From an uncultured bacterium (GTDB lineage: Bacteria > Eisenbacteria > RBG-16-71-46 > CAIMUX01): DNA of 6,201 nucleotides. The translations under genes and the position numbers were made by a program. The stretch covers positions 1 through 6,201 of the forward strand of contig CAMPIC010000190.1 in NCBI GenBank assembly GCA_946886185.1, written 5' to 3'. Each line of letters starts with the position of its first letter. Within the stretch, counting starts at the first letter, position 1. Shown piece after piece: positions 1 to 5,399 of this stretch. A model generated the notes under the pieces. The model made no database searches and was not told where the DNA came from. It saw only the letters and a program-made list of their open reading frames with translations.

Positions 1-35
1 ATCTTGGCCCGTCTCTGATCGGTGGCGGTTGACAC
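1..35 (-). CDS. Start of a further gene running off the left edge (11 codons visible)
   Basis: A GTG at 33-35 opens a frame reading MSTATDQRRAK before the sequence ends. It is preceded by GGAAGGAA (39-46) and, a little farther, AAGGAG (48-53), either of which could serve as ribosome site; the closer one leaves a short spacer. A sigma-28 promoter candidate lies 64 bases upstream. Eleven residues are far too few to name a product. The placement after a FliA-type promoter suggests a late flagellar, motor or chemotaxis gene, but that is inference. A start beyond the left edge cannot be excluded. Confidence 0.4.
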   Translation of the reverse strand, partial: MSTATDQRRAK

Positions 36-98
36 GCGTTCCTTCCACTCCTTGGGCCGGTTGCCGGCGGCGGGGATGTCGCCGGTCCGCCTCGTGTG

Positions 99-125
99 TT
101 ATCGGCCGCTCGCGGAGAAAATCCA
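99..125 (-). promoter_or_regulatory. Candidate sigma-28 (FliA) promoter reading leftward
   Basis: On the minus strand the gap after the 466-residue gene contains TGGATTTT (118-125), 11 bases, then GCCGATAA (99-106). The second block is an exact match to the FliA -10 consensus; the first matches TAAAGTTT at 5 of 8 positions, and the 11-base spacer is the enterobacterial optimum. The predicted transcription start is near position 91, giving a leader of roughly 55 bases before the GTG at 35. The -35 lacks the TAAA core (TGGA instead), so strength is uncertain. A fliA gene encoded in the same window makes this functionally sensible. Confidence 0.6.
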
Positions 126-175
126 CTCCAAACGCAAGCAGGTCGCGTAGTTCGGTGTGCGAAGCAGGGATGAAA

Positions 176-1576
176 TTATGCGTTGGCGCGAAAGAGGCTC
201 TTCAGGATCAAACCGACTTCTTTGGAGCTGAGACCGACCTCACGGCAGATCTGCTCGGTCGGCACGCCCCGTCCTGCCAGGTCGAGAACGACCTCACGAA
301 TGCGACCCAGGTCGTGCAGCGGATCGCCCGGCAACGTCTGCCCGGGGGAGGTGTTTTTCTCCGAGGTCGCCGGCGCGGAGGTGTCTTGAGTGTTTCCGCG
401 CGCGCTCGCTGCACGAGTCCGGCCCTGCCGCGCGATGCGCGAAGCGCCGCTGCTTCGCTTGCGCGGGCTCTTGGGAGGTTCCACTCCTTCGGACTGCAGG
501 AAGCAGTCCCATGCAGAGGCGAGATCCTCTTCCGTTCTCGGAGGCTCGTTGGACGTTTCCGAGGCGGCATGCTCGGACGATCCATCCCCAGGAGAGCTCA
601 ATCCCGCCGCTTGCGAAACGGAGTCGGCATTGGAACCTGGACTTGGATCGACCGGAGGCGCGCCGGCGCTTTTTTCCTGTTCGAGCGATCGCGCCGGGAT
701 GCTCTCGACCAGAGCTTGGACCACCCCGGTGAAGTCGAGCAGCGATCGTTCGATCCGCTCCAGGCGATCTTCTCCGGTGCTCGATCCCACCGGAGTGCTC
801 TTCGCGGGGGATCTCGTGATGACGGAGAGGTCCGGTCGTCCCAGATCCCTGCGCTTCGACGCGGCAATTTCCGCGAGTGCGGCCCGCACTTCTTCCGGAG
901 AGAGAGATCCGGGGGAATTGGCGCGCCCGGTGCGCCGGCGAGAAAGCCACCAGGTCATTCCCGCCCCCGCGACTCCGAGCAGCCCCAACCAGGCCAAACT
1001 TTGTGCGGGCAGAGCGGATTCGGCGGACTCGGGGTCGAGTGGTACCTGCTTCCGAGATCCGCTCGGTGCACTCTTCGATCGTGCGGGTGCATCCGGCGAT
1101 TGATAGGGCGCGGCCTTCGATGCGGGAACGTCCGTCTTCGATGCGGGAACGTCCGCATTCGAAGCCGGATCGCTGGTCATGGCGGGATCGCCTTCTTGTC
1201 CGGCAGGCATCGTGGAACCGAGCGCATTCGCGGTGCGGATCTGCTCCAGCAGGCGGCCGGACGCGTCGGGAATTCCAGGAACGAGGTCGGCGCTCGCGGA
1301 CCCGGCATCGATCACTGGGGAGTCGGCGCTGTTCGCGGAGGAGCCCGCGAGGGTCGTGGAACCATCTGCCAGCGCAGCAGCGGACCTGTCCTTCCGATCG
1401 AACGGTGCGAATCGCGCGGAGACATCGTGCGCGCAGATCACCGCGGCGACGAGCGCCACGATGGCAGGCGCGACTAAAGCCTCCGCTCCACTCCACTTCG
1501 TCCCGGCCGGCTTCGCACAATGCGTCGCAGCCCGCTCGTCACGCGGCTCGTCCCGGCCGCTGGCGTTCCGTCGCAT
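176..1576 (-). CDS. Large two-TM protein with SwrB/DUF2802-like C-terminal motif, flagellar operon
   Basis: This 466-residue protein is not one I can name. The first hydrophobic segment (about 31-49) follows a basic N-terminus; the second (about 193-211, SLAWLGLLGVAGAGMTWWL) is followed by SRRR. Positive-inside logic puts residues 50-192 in the periplasm and 212-466 in the cytoplasm. The periplasmic part is rich in Ala, Ser, Pro and Asp and carries a duplicated DVPASK unit (142-154). The cytoplasmic part has helix-prone stretches (227-243; 268-293), a Ser/Pro/Arg linker, and a C-terminal block (425-463, IREVVLDLAGRGVPTEQICR then EVGLSSKEVGLILKS). That block resembles the short helical motif ending DUF2802 and SwrB-type proteins near sigD/fliA or che genes; this rests on remembered family patterns. 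The ATG has a GGAAGGGAGA site upstream (1585-1594). A cleaved signal peptide ending near VSA (54) is an alternative to the first TM. Its role may be support of export-apparatus assembly, as for SwrB, but this is inference. Confidence 0.78.
   Translation of the reverse strand: MRRNASGRDEPRDERAATHCAKPAGTKWSGAEALVAPAIVALVAAVICAHDVSARFAPFDRKDRSAAALADGSTTLAGSSANSADSPVIDAGSASADLVPGIPDASGRLLEQIRTANALGSTMPAGQEGDPAMTSDPASNADVPASKTDVPASKAAPYQSPDAPARSKSAPSGSRKQVPLDPESAESALPAQSLAWLGLLGVAGAGMTWWLSRRRTGRANSPGSLSPEEVRAALAEIAASKRRDLGRPDLSVITRSPAKSTPVGSSTGEDRLERIERSLLDFTGVVQALVESIPARSLEQEKSAGAPPVDPSPGSNADSVSQAAGLSSPGDGSSEHAASETSNEPPRTEEDLASAWDCFLQSEGVEPPKSPRKRSSGASRIARQGRTRAASARGNTQDTSAPATSEKNTSPGQTLPGDPLHDLGRIREVVLDLAGRGVPTEQICREVGLSSKEVGLILKSLFRANA
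1115..1155. repeat. Two-copy 21-base tandem repeat inside the 466-residue gene
   Basis: A 20-base identical unit (CTTCGATGCGGGAACGTCCG on the plus strand) occurs at 1115-1134 and again at 1136-1155, a period of 21 bases. It is in frame and encodes two DVPASK-type units (residues 142-154) in the predicted periplasmic linker. The perfect identity points to a recent duplication by slippage. Confidence 0.9.
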
Positions 1577-1585
1577 CCCTTCGAT

Positions 1586-1600
1586 CTCCCTTCCTGGGAG
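1586..1600 (-). promoter_or_regulatory. Possible hairpin covering the ribosome site of the 466-residue gene
   Basis: In the transcript, CTCCC (1596-1600) can pair with GGGAG (1586-1590) across a 5-base loop, hiding the likely Shine-Dalgarno of the downstream gene. A competing stem, AGGAT with ATCCT (1599-1610), shares two bases with it, so both cannot form fully. The stems are only five pairs long and may be chance. If real, ribosomes finishing the 78-residue gene at 1614 would melt them, giving translational coupling. Confidence 0.25.
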
Positions 1601-1613
1601 GATTCATCCTTGA

Positions 1614-1850
1614 TCAAGCTCGCCGGTCGACGTGCCGTCCGCGCGTCTCTCCGGCGCCGTTCGGATCCCACGGTTCGAGGTGATCCGACTCCTCCTCTAC
1701 ATCCGCATCCGGAGCGGGCCCCGCTTTCTTCCCGCGTCGCCGGCGCGCCAGTTCGCGGCGCGCGGCCTCGTCCGTCTTCCCATCCGTACCGGTGAGCTCA
1801 CGGACTCGCTCCGGACCGGCGGGAATTCGCGTGACGTCGAGCTCGGACAT
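1614..1850 (-). CDS. Small charged protein downstream of fliA, function unknown
   Basis: This 78-residue product matches no family I can name. It has a short N-terminal part (DVTRIPAGPERVRELTG), a very basic helix-prone stretch (AARRELARRRRGKK, about 29-42), an acidic segment (DADVEEESDHLE, about 48-59) and an Arg/Gly-rich end. It has no hydrophobic segment, so it should be soluble and perhaps partly disordered; the basic patch could bind nucleic acid or acidic lipid, but that is only inference. The ATG follows a GGGAGGA site (1855-1861) at normal distance. The gene lies 36 bases after fliA and 37 bases before the next gene on the same strand, so it fits the operon. It lacks the C-terminal helices expected of FlgM, so I do not call it an anti-sigma factor. 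The good ribosome site and spacing favour a real gene, but composition alone would not prove it. Confidence 0.72.
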   Translation of the reverse strand: MSELDVTRIPAGPERVRELTGTDGKTDEAARRELARRRRGKKAGPAPDADVEEESDHLEPWDPNGAGETRGRHVDRRA

Positions 1851-1857
1851 GGCGTCC

Positions 1858-1869
1858 TCCCTCGAGGGA
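1858..1869. repeat. 12-base perfect palindrome in the fliA downstream gap
   Basis: TCCCTCGAGGGA is a perfect inverted repeat without spacer in the 36-base gap between fliA and the 78-residue gene. It overlaps the ribosome site (GGGAGGA, 1855-1861) of the latter. It could be a protein-binding site or a small hairpin with a TCGA loop, but its stem is short and no run of T follows, so it is not a terminator. Confidence 0.35.
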
Positions 1870-1886
1870 AGCAGCGACCCGAGTCG

Positions 1887-2663
1887 CTAGGCGAGCGCCC
1901 GGCTCAGCCTCCCCTTCAGGCGCAAGATGGCCTTGGTGTGATTCTGCGATACGCGCGACTCCGAGATCTGCAGCGCCATCCCGATCTCTTTCAACGTCAT
2001 CTCTTCGTAGTAGTAGAGCGCGACTACGAGGCGCTCTTGTTCGCTGAGCGCGTTGATGAGATCGAGCAGCCTCTGCCGCGACTCGTCGTCTTCCAGCTCA
2101 TCCAGCTTGTTGACCGCGGTCTTGTCCTCGATTACGTCGGCGAGCCCGGCCAGGTCGTGGTCGTCATCGACTTGCATCGACTGGTCGAGCGAGAGCAGGA
2201 CGGTGCCGCGCACTTCTTCGAGGAGGCGGAGGAACTCGTGCAGGGTGACGCCGAACTCGTCGGCCATCTCCTGCTCGGTGGCGGCGCGACCCAACTTCTG
2301 ATCGAGCTTGGAGCATACCTGCTCGATCATGCGCGCCTTGCGCCGCGTGGTGCGCGAGGCCCAGTCGAGCGAACGGAGCTCGTCCAGGACCGCTCCCTTG
2401 ATGCGCCAGATGGCGTAGGTCTCGAACTTGGTCCCCCGGCTCTCGTCATACTTCTCGAGCGCGTCGAAGAGGCCGATCATGGCGGTGTTGATGAGATCGT
2501 CTCGTTCGATCGATTTGGGCAAACCAGCCGCGATTTTGTCGACCACGTACTTCACGAGGGGGAAGTAGCGGCGCAACGCCGCATCCTTGTCCCGAGCGTA
2601 CATCACGGTAACCGGCTCGTCGGTCATCTCCCGTGTCTTGGCGGCGGTTTGCAACCGGGACAT
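1887..2663 (-). CDS. fliA: RNA polymerase sigma factor for flagellar operons (sigma-28, FliA/SigD/WhiG family)
   Basis: This sigma-28 family factor directs RNA polymerase to late flagellar promoters (consensus around TAAA-N15-GCCGATAA), typically flagellin, motor and chemotaxis genes. The 258-residue length is normal for the family. Region 2 spans about 32-100 and contains YFPLVKYVVDKIAAGLP, the ERDDLINTAMIGLFDALEKY core-binding block, and FETYAIWRIKGAVLDELRSLDW for -10 recognition. Region 3 follows (about 101-180). Region 4 (about 200-256) ends in the helix-turn-helix MTLKEIGMALQISESRVSQ (222-240), which contacts the -35 element. There is no region 1.1, as usual for this group. The ATG at 2663 is fixed by an AAGGAGGA site 6 bases upstream, the best Shine-Dalgarno in the window. 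Its activity is probably restrained by an anti-sigma factor such as FlgM, but none is visible here. A matching promoter candidate lies at 99-125. Confidence 0.97.
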   Translation of the reverse strand: MSRLQTAAKTREMTDEPVTVMYARDKDAALRRYFPLVKYVVDKIAAGLPKSIERDDLINTAMIGLFDALEKYDESRGTKFETYAIWRIKGAVLDELRSLDWASRTTRRKARMIEQVCSKLDQKLGRAATEQEMADEFGVTLHEFLRLLEEVRGTVLLSLDQSMQVDDDHDLAGLADVIEDKTAVNKLDELEDDESRQRLLDLINALSEQERLVVALYYYEEMTLKEIGMALQISESRVSQNHTKAILRLKGRLSRALA

Positions 2664-2669
2664 TCAGGC

Positions 2670-2677
2670 TCCTCCTT
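2670..2677 (-). promoter_or_regulatory. Strong ribosome binding site of fliA
   Basis: AAGGAGGA lies six bases before the fliA ATG and is nearly a full complement of the 16S rRNA 3' end. It decides the start at 2663 over internal methionines at codons 13 and 21. It is much stronger than the site in front of flhF, which suggests that sigma factor translation does not depend only on coupling to the upstream gene. Confidence 0.85.
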
Positions 2678-2680
2678 GGG

Positions 2681-3052
2681 TCACGCAGCTGGACGGTTGG
2701 AGGTCGACGCACGAGGCGCGGCGACACTCGGATCAGGGTTGGAAACACGATCATCGTTCCGGGTCGAGGTCTGACGGATTCCGTCGAGATAATCGACCGG
2801 GCTGGGCTTCTCCGGCGCTTCCGGCTTGGACGCCTCTTCCTCTTTCAAGCGACGCTGGGCGACTCGCTCGAGCAGAGCGCGGCCCACGAGCTGTCCACCG
2901 AGGAACGTGAAGAGGAAGAAGATTCCGCCGCTGATGAGCGATCGCAAAGCCAGTGTCCAGAATCCGTGACCCTGAATGAGGGCGGTGACTCCCACGAGGA
3001 GCGCACCGGCCAGACCGAGAGTCACCGAAAGCTCGAACACCAGTTGGGACAC
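2681..3052 (-). CDS. Uncharacterised two-helix membrane protein between flhG and fliA
   Basis: I do not recognise this 123-residue protein. It has two strongly hydrophobic stretches, about residues 5-27 and 35-57, joined by a short GHG-containing turn, so it should form a membrane hairpin. The basic stretch after the second helix (R58, R63, R67, R68, K70) predicts that both ends face the cytoplasm. An acidic KEEEASK segment and a Pro/Ser/Asn-rich, probably disordered tail (76-123) follow. The start is GTG at 3050-3052, supported by GAGGAG nine bases or so upstream and by the 15-base distance from the flhG stop. The fliA start lies 17 bases downstream, so this gene is surely cotranscribed with flhG and fliA. 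The context suggests a membrane-associated accessory role in flagellar assembly or placement, but nothing in the sequence shows a function. It has no peptidoglycan-binding or MotB-like motif. Confidence 0.85.
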   Translation of the reverse strand: MSQLVFELSVTLGLAGALLVGVTALIQGHGFWTLALRSLISGGIFFLFTFLGGQLVGRALLERVAQRRLKEEEASKPEAPEKPSPVDYLDGIRQTSTRNDDRVSNPDPSVAAPRASTSNRPAA

Positions 3053-3059
3053 CTGCGAA

Positions 3060-3065
3060 CTCCTC
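3060..3065 (-). promoter_or_regulatory. Ribosome binding site supporting the GTG start of the membrane protein
   Basis: GAGGAG lies 7 bases before the GTG at 3050-3052 and just downstream of the flhG stop codon. It supports a GTG start for the 123-residue protein, which has no ATG codon early in the frame. Confidence 0.75.
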
Positions 3066-3067
3066 GC

Positions 3068-3958
3068 TCACCGATCCAGATTCGCCACCTTCTCGAACAG
3101 TCCTTCGCGATCCTCGAGAGGAGGTCCGATCGAAGTCGGTCCTTCCAGGAGGATGTCGGCGAGGCTTTCGATCGCCTGCGCCGCGGGGCTGTGCGGGAAG
3201 ATGCTGAGCAACGGTTCCTGGCGCATCGCCGAGGCGAGCACCGTCGGATCCTCGGGAACGTGCCCCAAGTAATCCGGGAGGAATTCGAGAAAGCGGCGTG
3301 CCACGGCCTGTACCCGGCGAGAGGTGCGCTTGCCCTCGGCGGCCGAACCGCACCGGTTGACCACCAGGGAAAGATCCCGGCAACCCTTGCGGCGCAATAC
3401 TTTAAGCGTGGCGTAAGCGTCGCTGAAAGCGGTCGGTTCGGGGGTCGTGACGATGAGCGCCGAGTCCGCAGCCGCGGCCAACTGGATGGTTTGTGCGGCG
3501 ATTCCCGGTGCAGTGTCGACCAGAATCAAGTCGCAGGTCGACTCGAGGCGAGACAGCTCCCGCAAGAGTCGCTCGCGGCGAAAATCATCGAGATCGGCCA
3601 TTTCCTCGAGGCCCGAAGCCGCGGGAAGAAGCCGCACGCCGGAAGGCGTTTGCAGGACGACGTCTTCGATCGACGCGCGTCCCAGGACCACGTCGGACAG
3701 GTTCTGCTTGGGAATCAGGCCCATCAGCAAGTCGATGTTGGCGAGCGAGAGATCTCCGTCGATCAGGAGCACGCGCTGCCCACGGCGAGCGCAGGCGATC
3801 GCGAGGTTGGTCACCAGGATGCTTTTGCCCACTCCTCCTTTGCCGCTCGTCACCGCGATGGTGCGCACGTCGGGACGAGGAGCGTCGAACTCTCCCTCGC
3901 CGTTTCCTTGGCCGTGCACCAGGCGCAGATGTCGCAGCTTCTCCGCCTGATCACGCAT
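3068..3958 (-). CDS. flhG: MinD/ParA-like flagellar number regulator FlhG (YlxH/FleN type)
   Basis: FlhG is a MinD-family ATPase that limits flagellar number or sets the flagellation pattern, largely by stimulating the FlhF GTPase. The 296-residue product starts with MRDQAEKLRHL, which contains the DQAxxLR helix that activates FlhF (residues 3-9). The deviant Walker A motif SGKGGVGKS lies at 38-46 with the signature lysine K40. DGDLSLANID (67-76) and the Walker A' region LILVDTAPGI (144-153) follow. EPTAFSDAYATLK (174-186) is also typical of the FlhG/YlxH branch. The extreme C-terminus (about 284-294, GLFEKVANL) could be the amphipathic membrane-targeting helix of this family; that is an inference. 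The ATG overlaps the flhF stop (ATGCGTGA), and an AAAAGGAAA site lies at 3965-3973. MinD or ParA of cell division and chromosome segregation are excluded by the N-terminal helix and the flhF neighbour. Confidence 0.95.
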   Translation of the reverse strand: MRDQAEKLRHLRLVHGQGNGEGEFDAPRPDVRTIAVTSGKGGVGKSILVTNLAIACARRGQRVLLIDGDLSLANIDLLMGLIPKQNLSDVVLGRASIEDVVLQTPSGVRLLPAASGLEEMADLDDFRRERLLRELSRLESTCDLILVDTAPGIAAQTIQLAAAADSALIVTTPEPTAFSDAYATLKVLRRKGCRDLSLVVNRCGSAAEGKRTSRRVQAVARRFLEFLPDYLGHVPEDPTVLASAMRQEPLLSIFPHSPAAQAIESLADILLEGPTSIGPPLEDREGLFEKVANLDR

Positions 3959-5399
3959 GAGCCGTTTCCTTTTGCAATGTTTCGGCGATCACTTCGGTCA
4001 GTCCTGCAATCGTGGCTTCTTCCAGATCGTCCGGCACTTCCTGTCCCGTGCCGAGGTACGAGACCGGACGAGCCGCTTTCAACGCCACGGTGAACGAGCC
4101 TCCACGGCGCGTGGTCTCGTCGAGCTTCGTGAAGATGAGATGACGAATCGGGAGAATCGAGAATCGTTCCAAGGCGAGCGCCTGGTCGCGCACGCGCGCG
4201 TTCGCCGCCAGGACGAGGTGGATGTCCAGATCGGGACAGGCGGCGAGCAGCCTTTCCGTCTCGGCAATTCCTTCCGGATCGCGCGGCGAGCGGCCGCTCG
4301 TATCGATGAGCAGGAGATCGCAATCCTCCTCGAGCCGAGACACCACCTGCCGAAGCGTGTCGGTATCAGTCGCGTTTTCGAACTTCATTCCCATGAGAGC
4401 GGCGTAGCTCGCCAGATGCTGCGCTCCGAAGATCCGGTAGCCGTCGGTCGAAACGAGCGCGACCCGTTTACGCAGGTGGAATGCGGCATGCCCCGCGATC
4501 TTGGCGACGGTGGTGGTCTTGCCGACTCCGGTCGGCCCCACCAGCGCGATCGCGCGAGGAGGATCGCCTGCCTGCACCGCGCCTCCGGTCCGCACCAGCT
4601 TGCGCAGGAGGGAGAGGAGCTGTTCGGGCGGCGCGGCCGCGAACTGTCCGGGCATCCGCGCCTGTCCCATCTTCGAGAGGATCTGGAAGACCAGGTTGGA
4701 GTCGATCTCCGCGTCGGTCAGATCGAGATAGAGCTCGCGCAGCGGCAGCGGGATCGCGGAGAAGTGCTCGGAGCGCACCAGGCGGCCCAGATACTCGATC
4801 CGGGACTGCTGTCCTTCGTCGTGCGGTGCTTCCTCGGTCAAGCCAACATCGTCGGGTCCGCTCGCTCGAAGCGCGGCGTTGGCGGCCGCGCGCCACGCGT
4901 CCATATCTCGCGCTGGAGCGGATGGAGTGGCAGCACGCGGATCGTAGATGTCGGCCGGCAAGGGCTCACCTGGAGCGGTCTCGCGGTTAGGACCCCATTC
5001 CGATCTGGGTTTGCGCGTAAGGATCTGCGCGACTCGCGAGATCGCTCCCCCGGATCCTGCCTTCGATGCGGACGCTTCTTCGCGTCCGGGAACCGGAGTC
5101 TGCGTCGGGGCCGCCTCACCTCGCAGGATCGGGTTCATCTCGGGTGCGCGGTCATTTCGCGCGCCGCCGTGACGCGCATAGGCATGCGCCGCTCCGTGTG
5201 CGAGCACCTGATGGCCGGCGGCCTCATCTGCGGCGGACACTGCGATCCCGTCACTGGCGTGTGGGCGCGCCGCCAAGACTTCCACGCGACCGCGCTTGCC
5301 CGTGCGGGTCTCCAGAATCAGCGCATCTTCGCCCAGCTCCGCGCGGATCTTCTCCAGGAGCTCCGCCAGAGTGCTTCCTTCAAATCGCTTGATGTGCAT
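3951..5399 (-). CDS. flhF: Flagellar SRP-type GTPase FlhF
   Basis: FlhF is an SRP/FtsY-family GTPase that marks where, and in polar flagellates helps decide whether, a flagellum is built; it acts at the inner face of the membrane. The 482-residue product opens with the typical MHIKRFEG...IRAELGEDALILETR block (1-32). A long Ala/Pro-rich linker follows (about 40-195), then a helical N domain (about 198-275) and the G domain. Seen there are the P-loop GPTGVGKTTT (288-297), STDGYRIFGAQHL (317-329), the DTSGRS switch (366-371), the TKLDET base-recognition motif (424-429) and the closing YLGTGQEVPDDLE (448-460). All catalytic elements look intact. It is longer than the roughly 366-residue Bacillus protein because of the linker and closer to proteobacterial versions. 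The ATG lies inside the end of flhA behind a weak GGTGGA site, which suggests translational coupling. The stop overlaps flhG by 8 bases. Confidence 0.97.
   Translation of the reverse strand: MHIKRFEGSTLAELLEKIRAELGEDALILETRTGKRGRVEVLAARPHASDGIAVSAADEAAGHQVLAHGAAHAYARHGGARNDRAPEMNPILRGEAAPTQTPVPGREEASASKAGSGGAISRVAQILTRKPRSEWGPNRETAPGEPLPADIYDPRAATPSAPARDMDAWRAAANAALRASGPDDVGLTEEAPHDEGQQSRIEYLGRLVRSEHFSAIPLPLRELYLDLTDAEIDSNLVFQILSKMGQARMPGQFAAAPPEQLLSLLRKLVRTGGAVQAGDPPRAIALVGPTGVGKTTTVAKIAGHAAFHLRKRVALVSTDGYRIFGAQHLASYAALMGMKFENATDTDTLRQVVSRLEEDCDLLLIDTSGRSPRDPEGIAETERLLAACPDLDIHLVLAANARVRDQALALERFSILPIRHLIFTKLDETTRRGGSFTVALKAARPVSYLGTGQEVPDDLEEATIAGLTEVIAETLQKETAHA

Noticed and set aside
52..76. 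GC-rich inverted repeat (GCCGG-CAA-CCGGC) as a terminator of the operon
   Set aside because: The stem is five pairs and no T-run follows. It also lies downstream of the promoter candidate, next to the new start.
29..1477. A 482-codon plus-strand open frame opposite the 466-residue gene
   Set aside because: Its product is full of Arg, Gly and Ser without structure. The minus frame has two membrane segments obeying the positive-inside rule, a conserved-looking C-terminal motif, a ribosome site and operon position.
294..1520. An alternative 408-codon minus-strand frame within the 466-residue gene
   Set aside because: It is very Arg-rich, has no hydrophobic segment of note and lacks a motif; the frame ending at 176 is better supported.
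1614..1850. The 78-residue gene as the anti-sigma factor FlgM
   Set aside because: It lacks the hydrophobic C-terminal helices and the typical spacing of FlgM; only size and location fit.
1632..2774. A 380-codon plus-strand open frame opposite fliA
   Set aside because: It is fully explained as the complement of the well-supported sigma factor gene.
2633..4093. A 486-codon open frame on the plus strand opposite flhG and the membrane protein
   Set aside because: It is antisense to flhG, with no domain or operon support; it is a codon-bias shadow.
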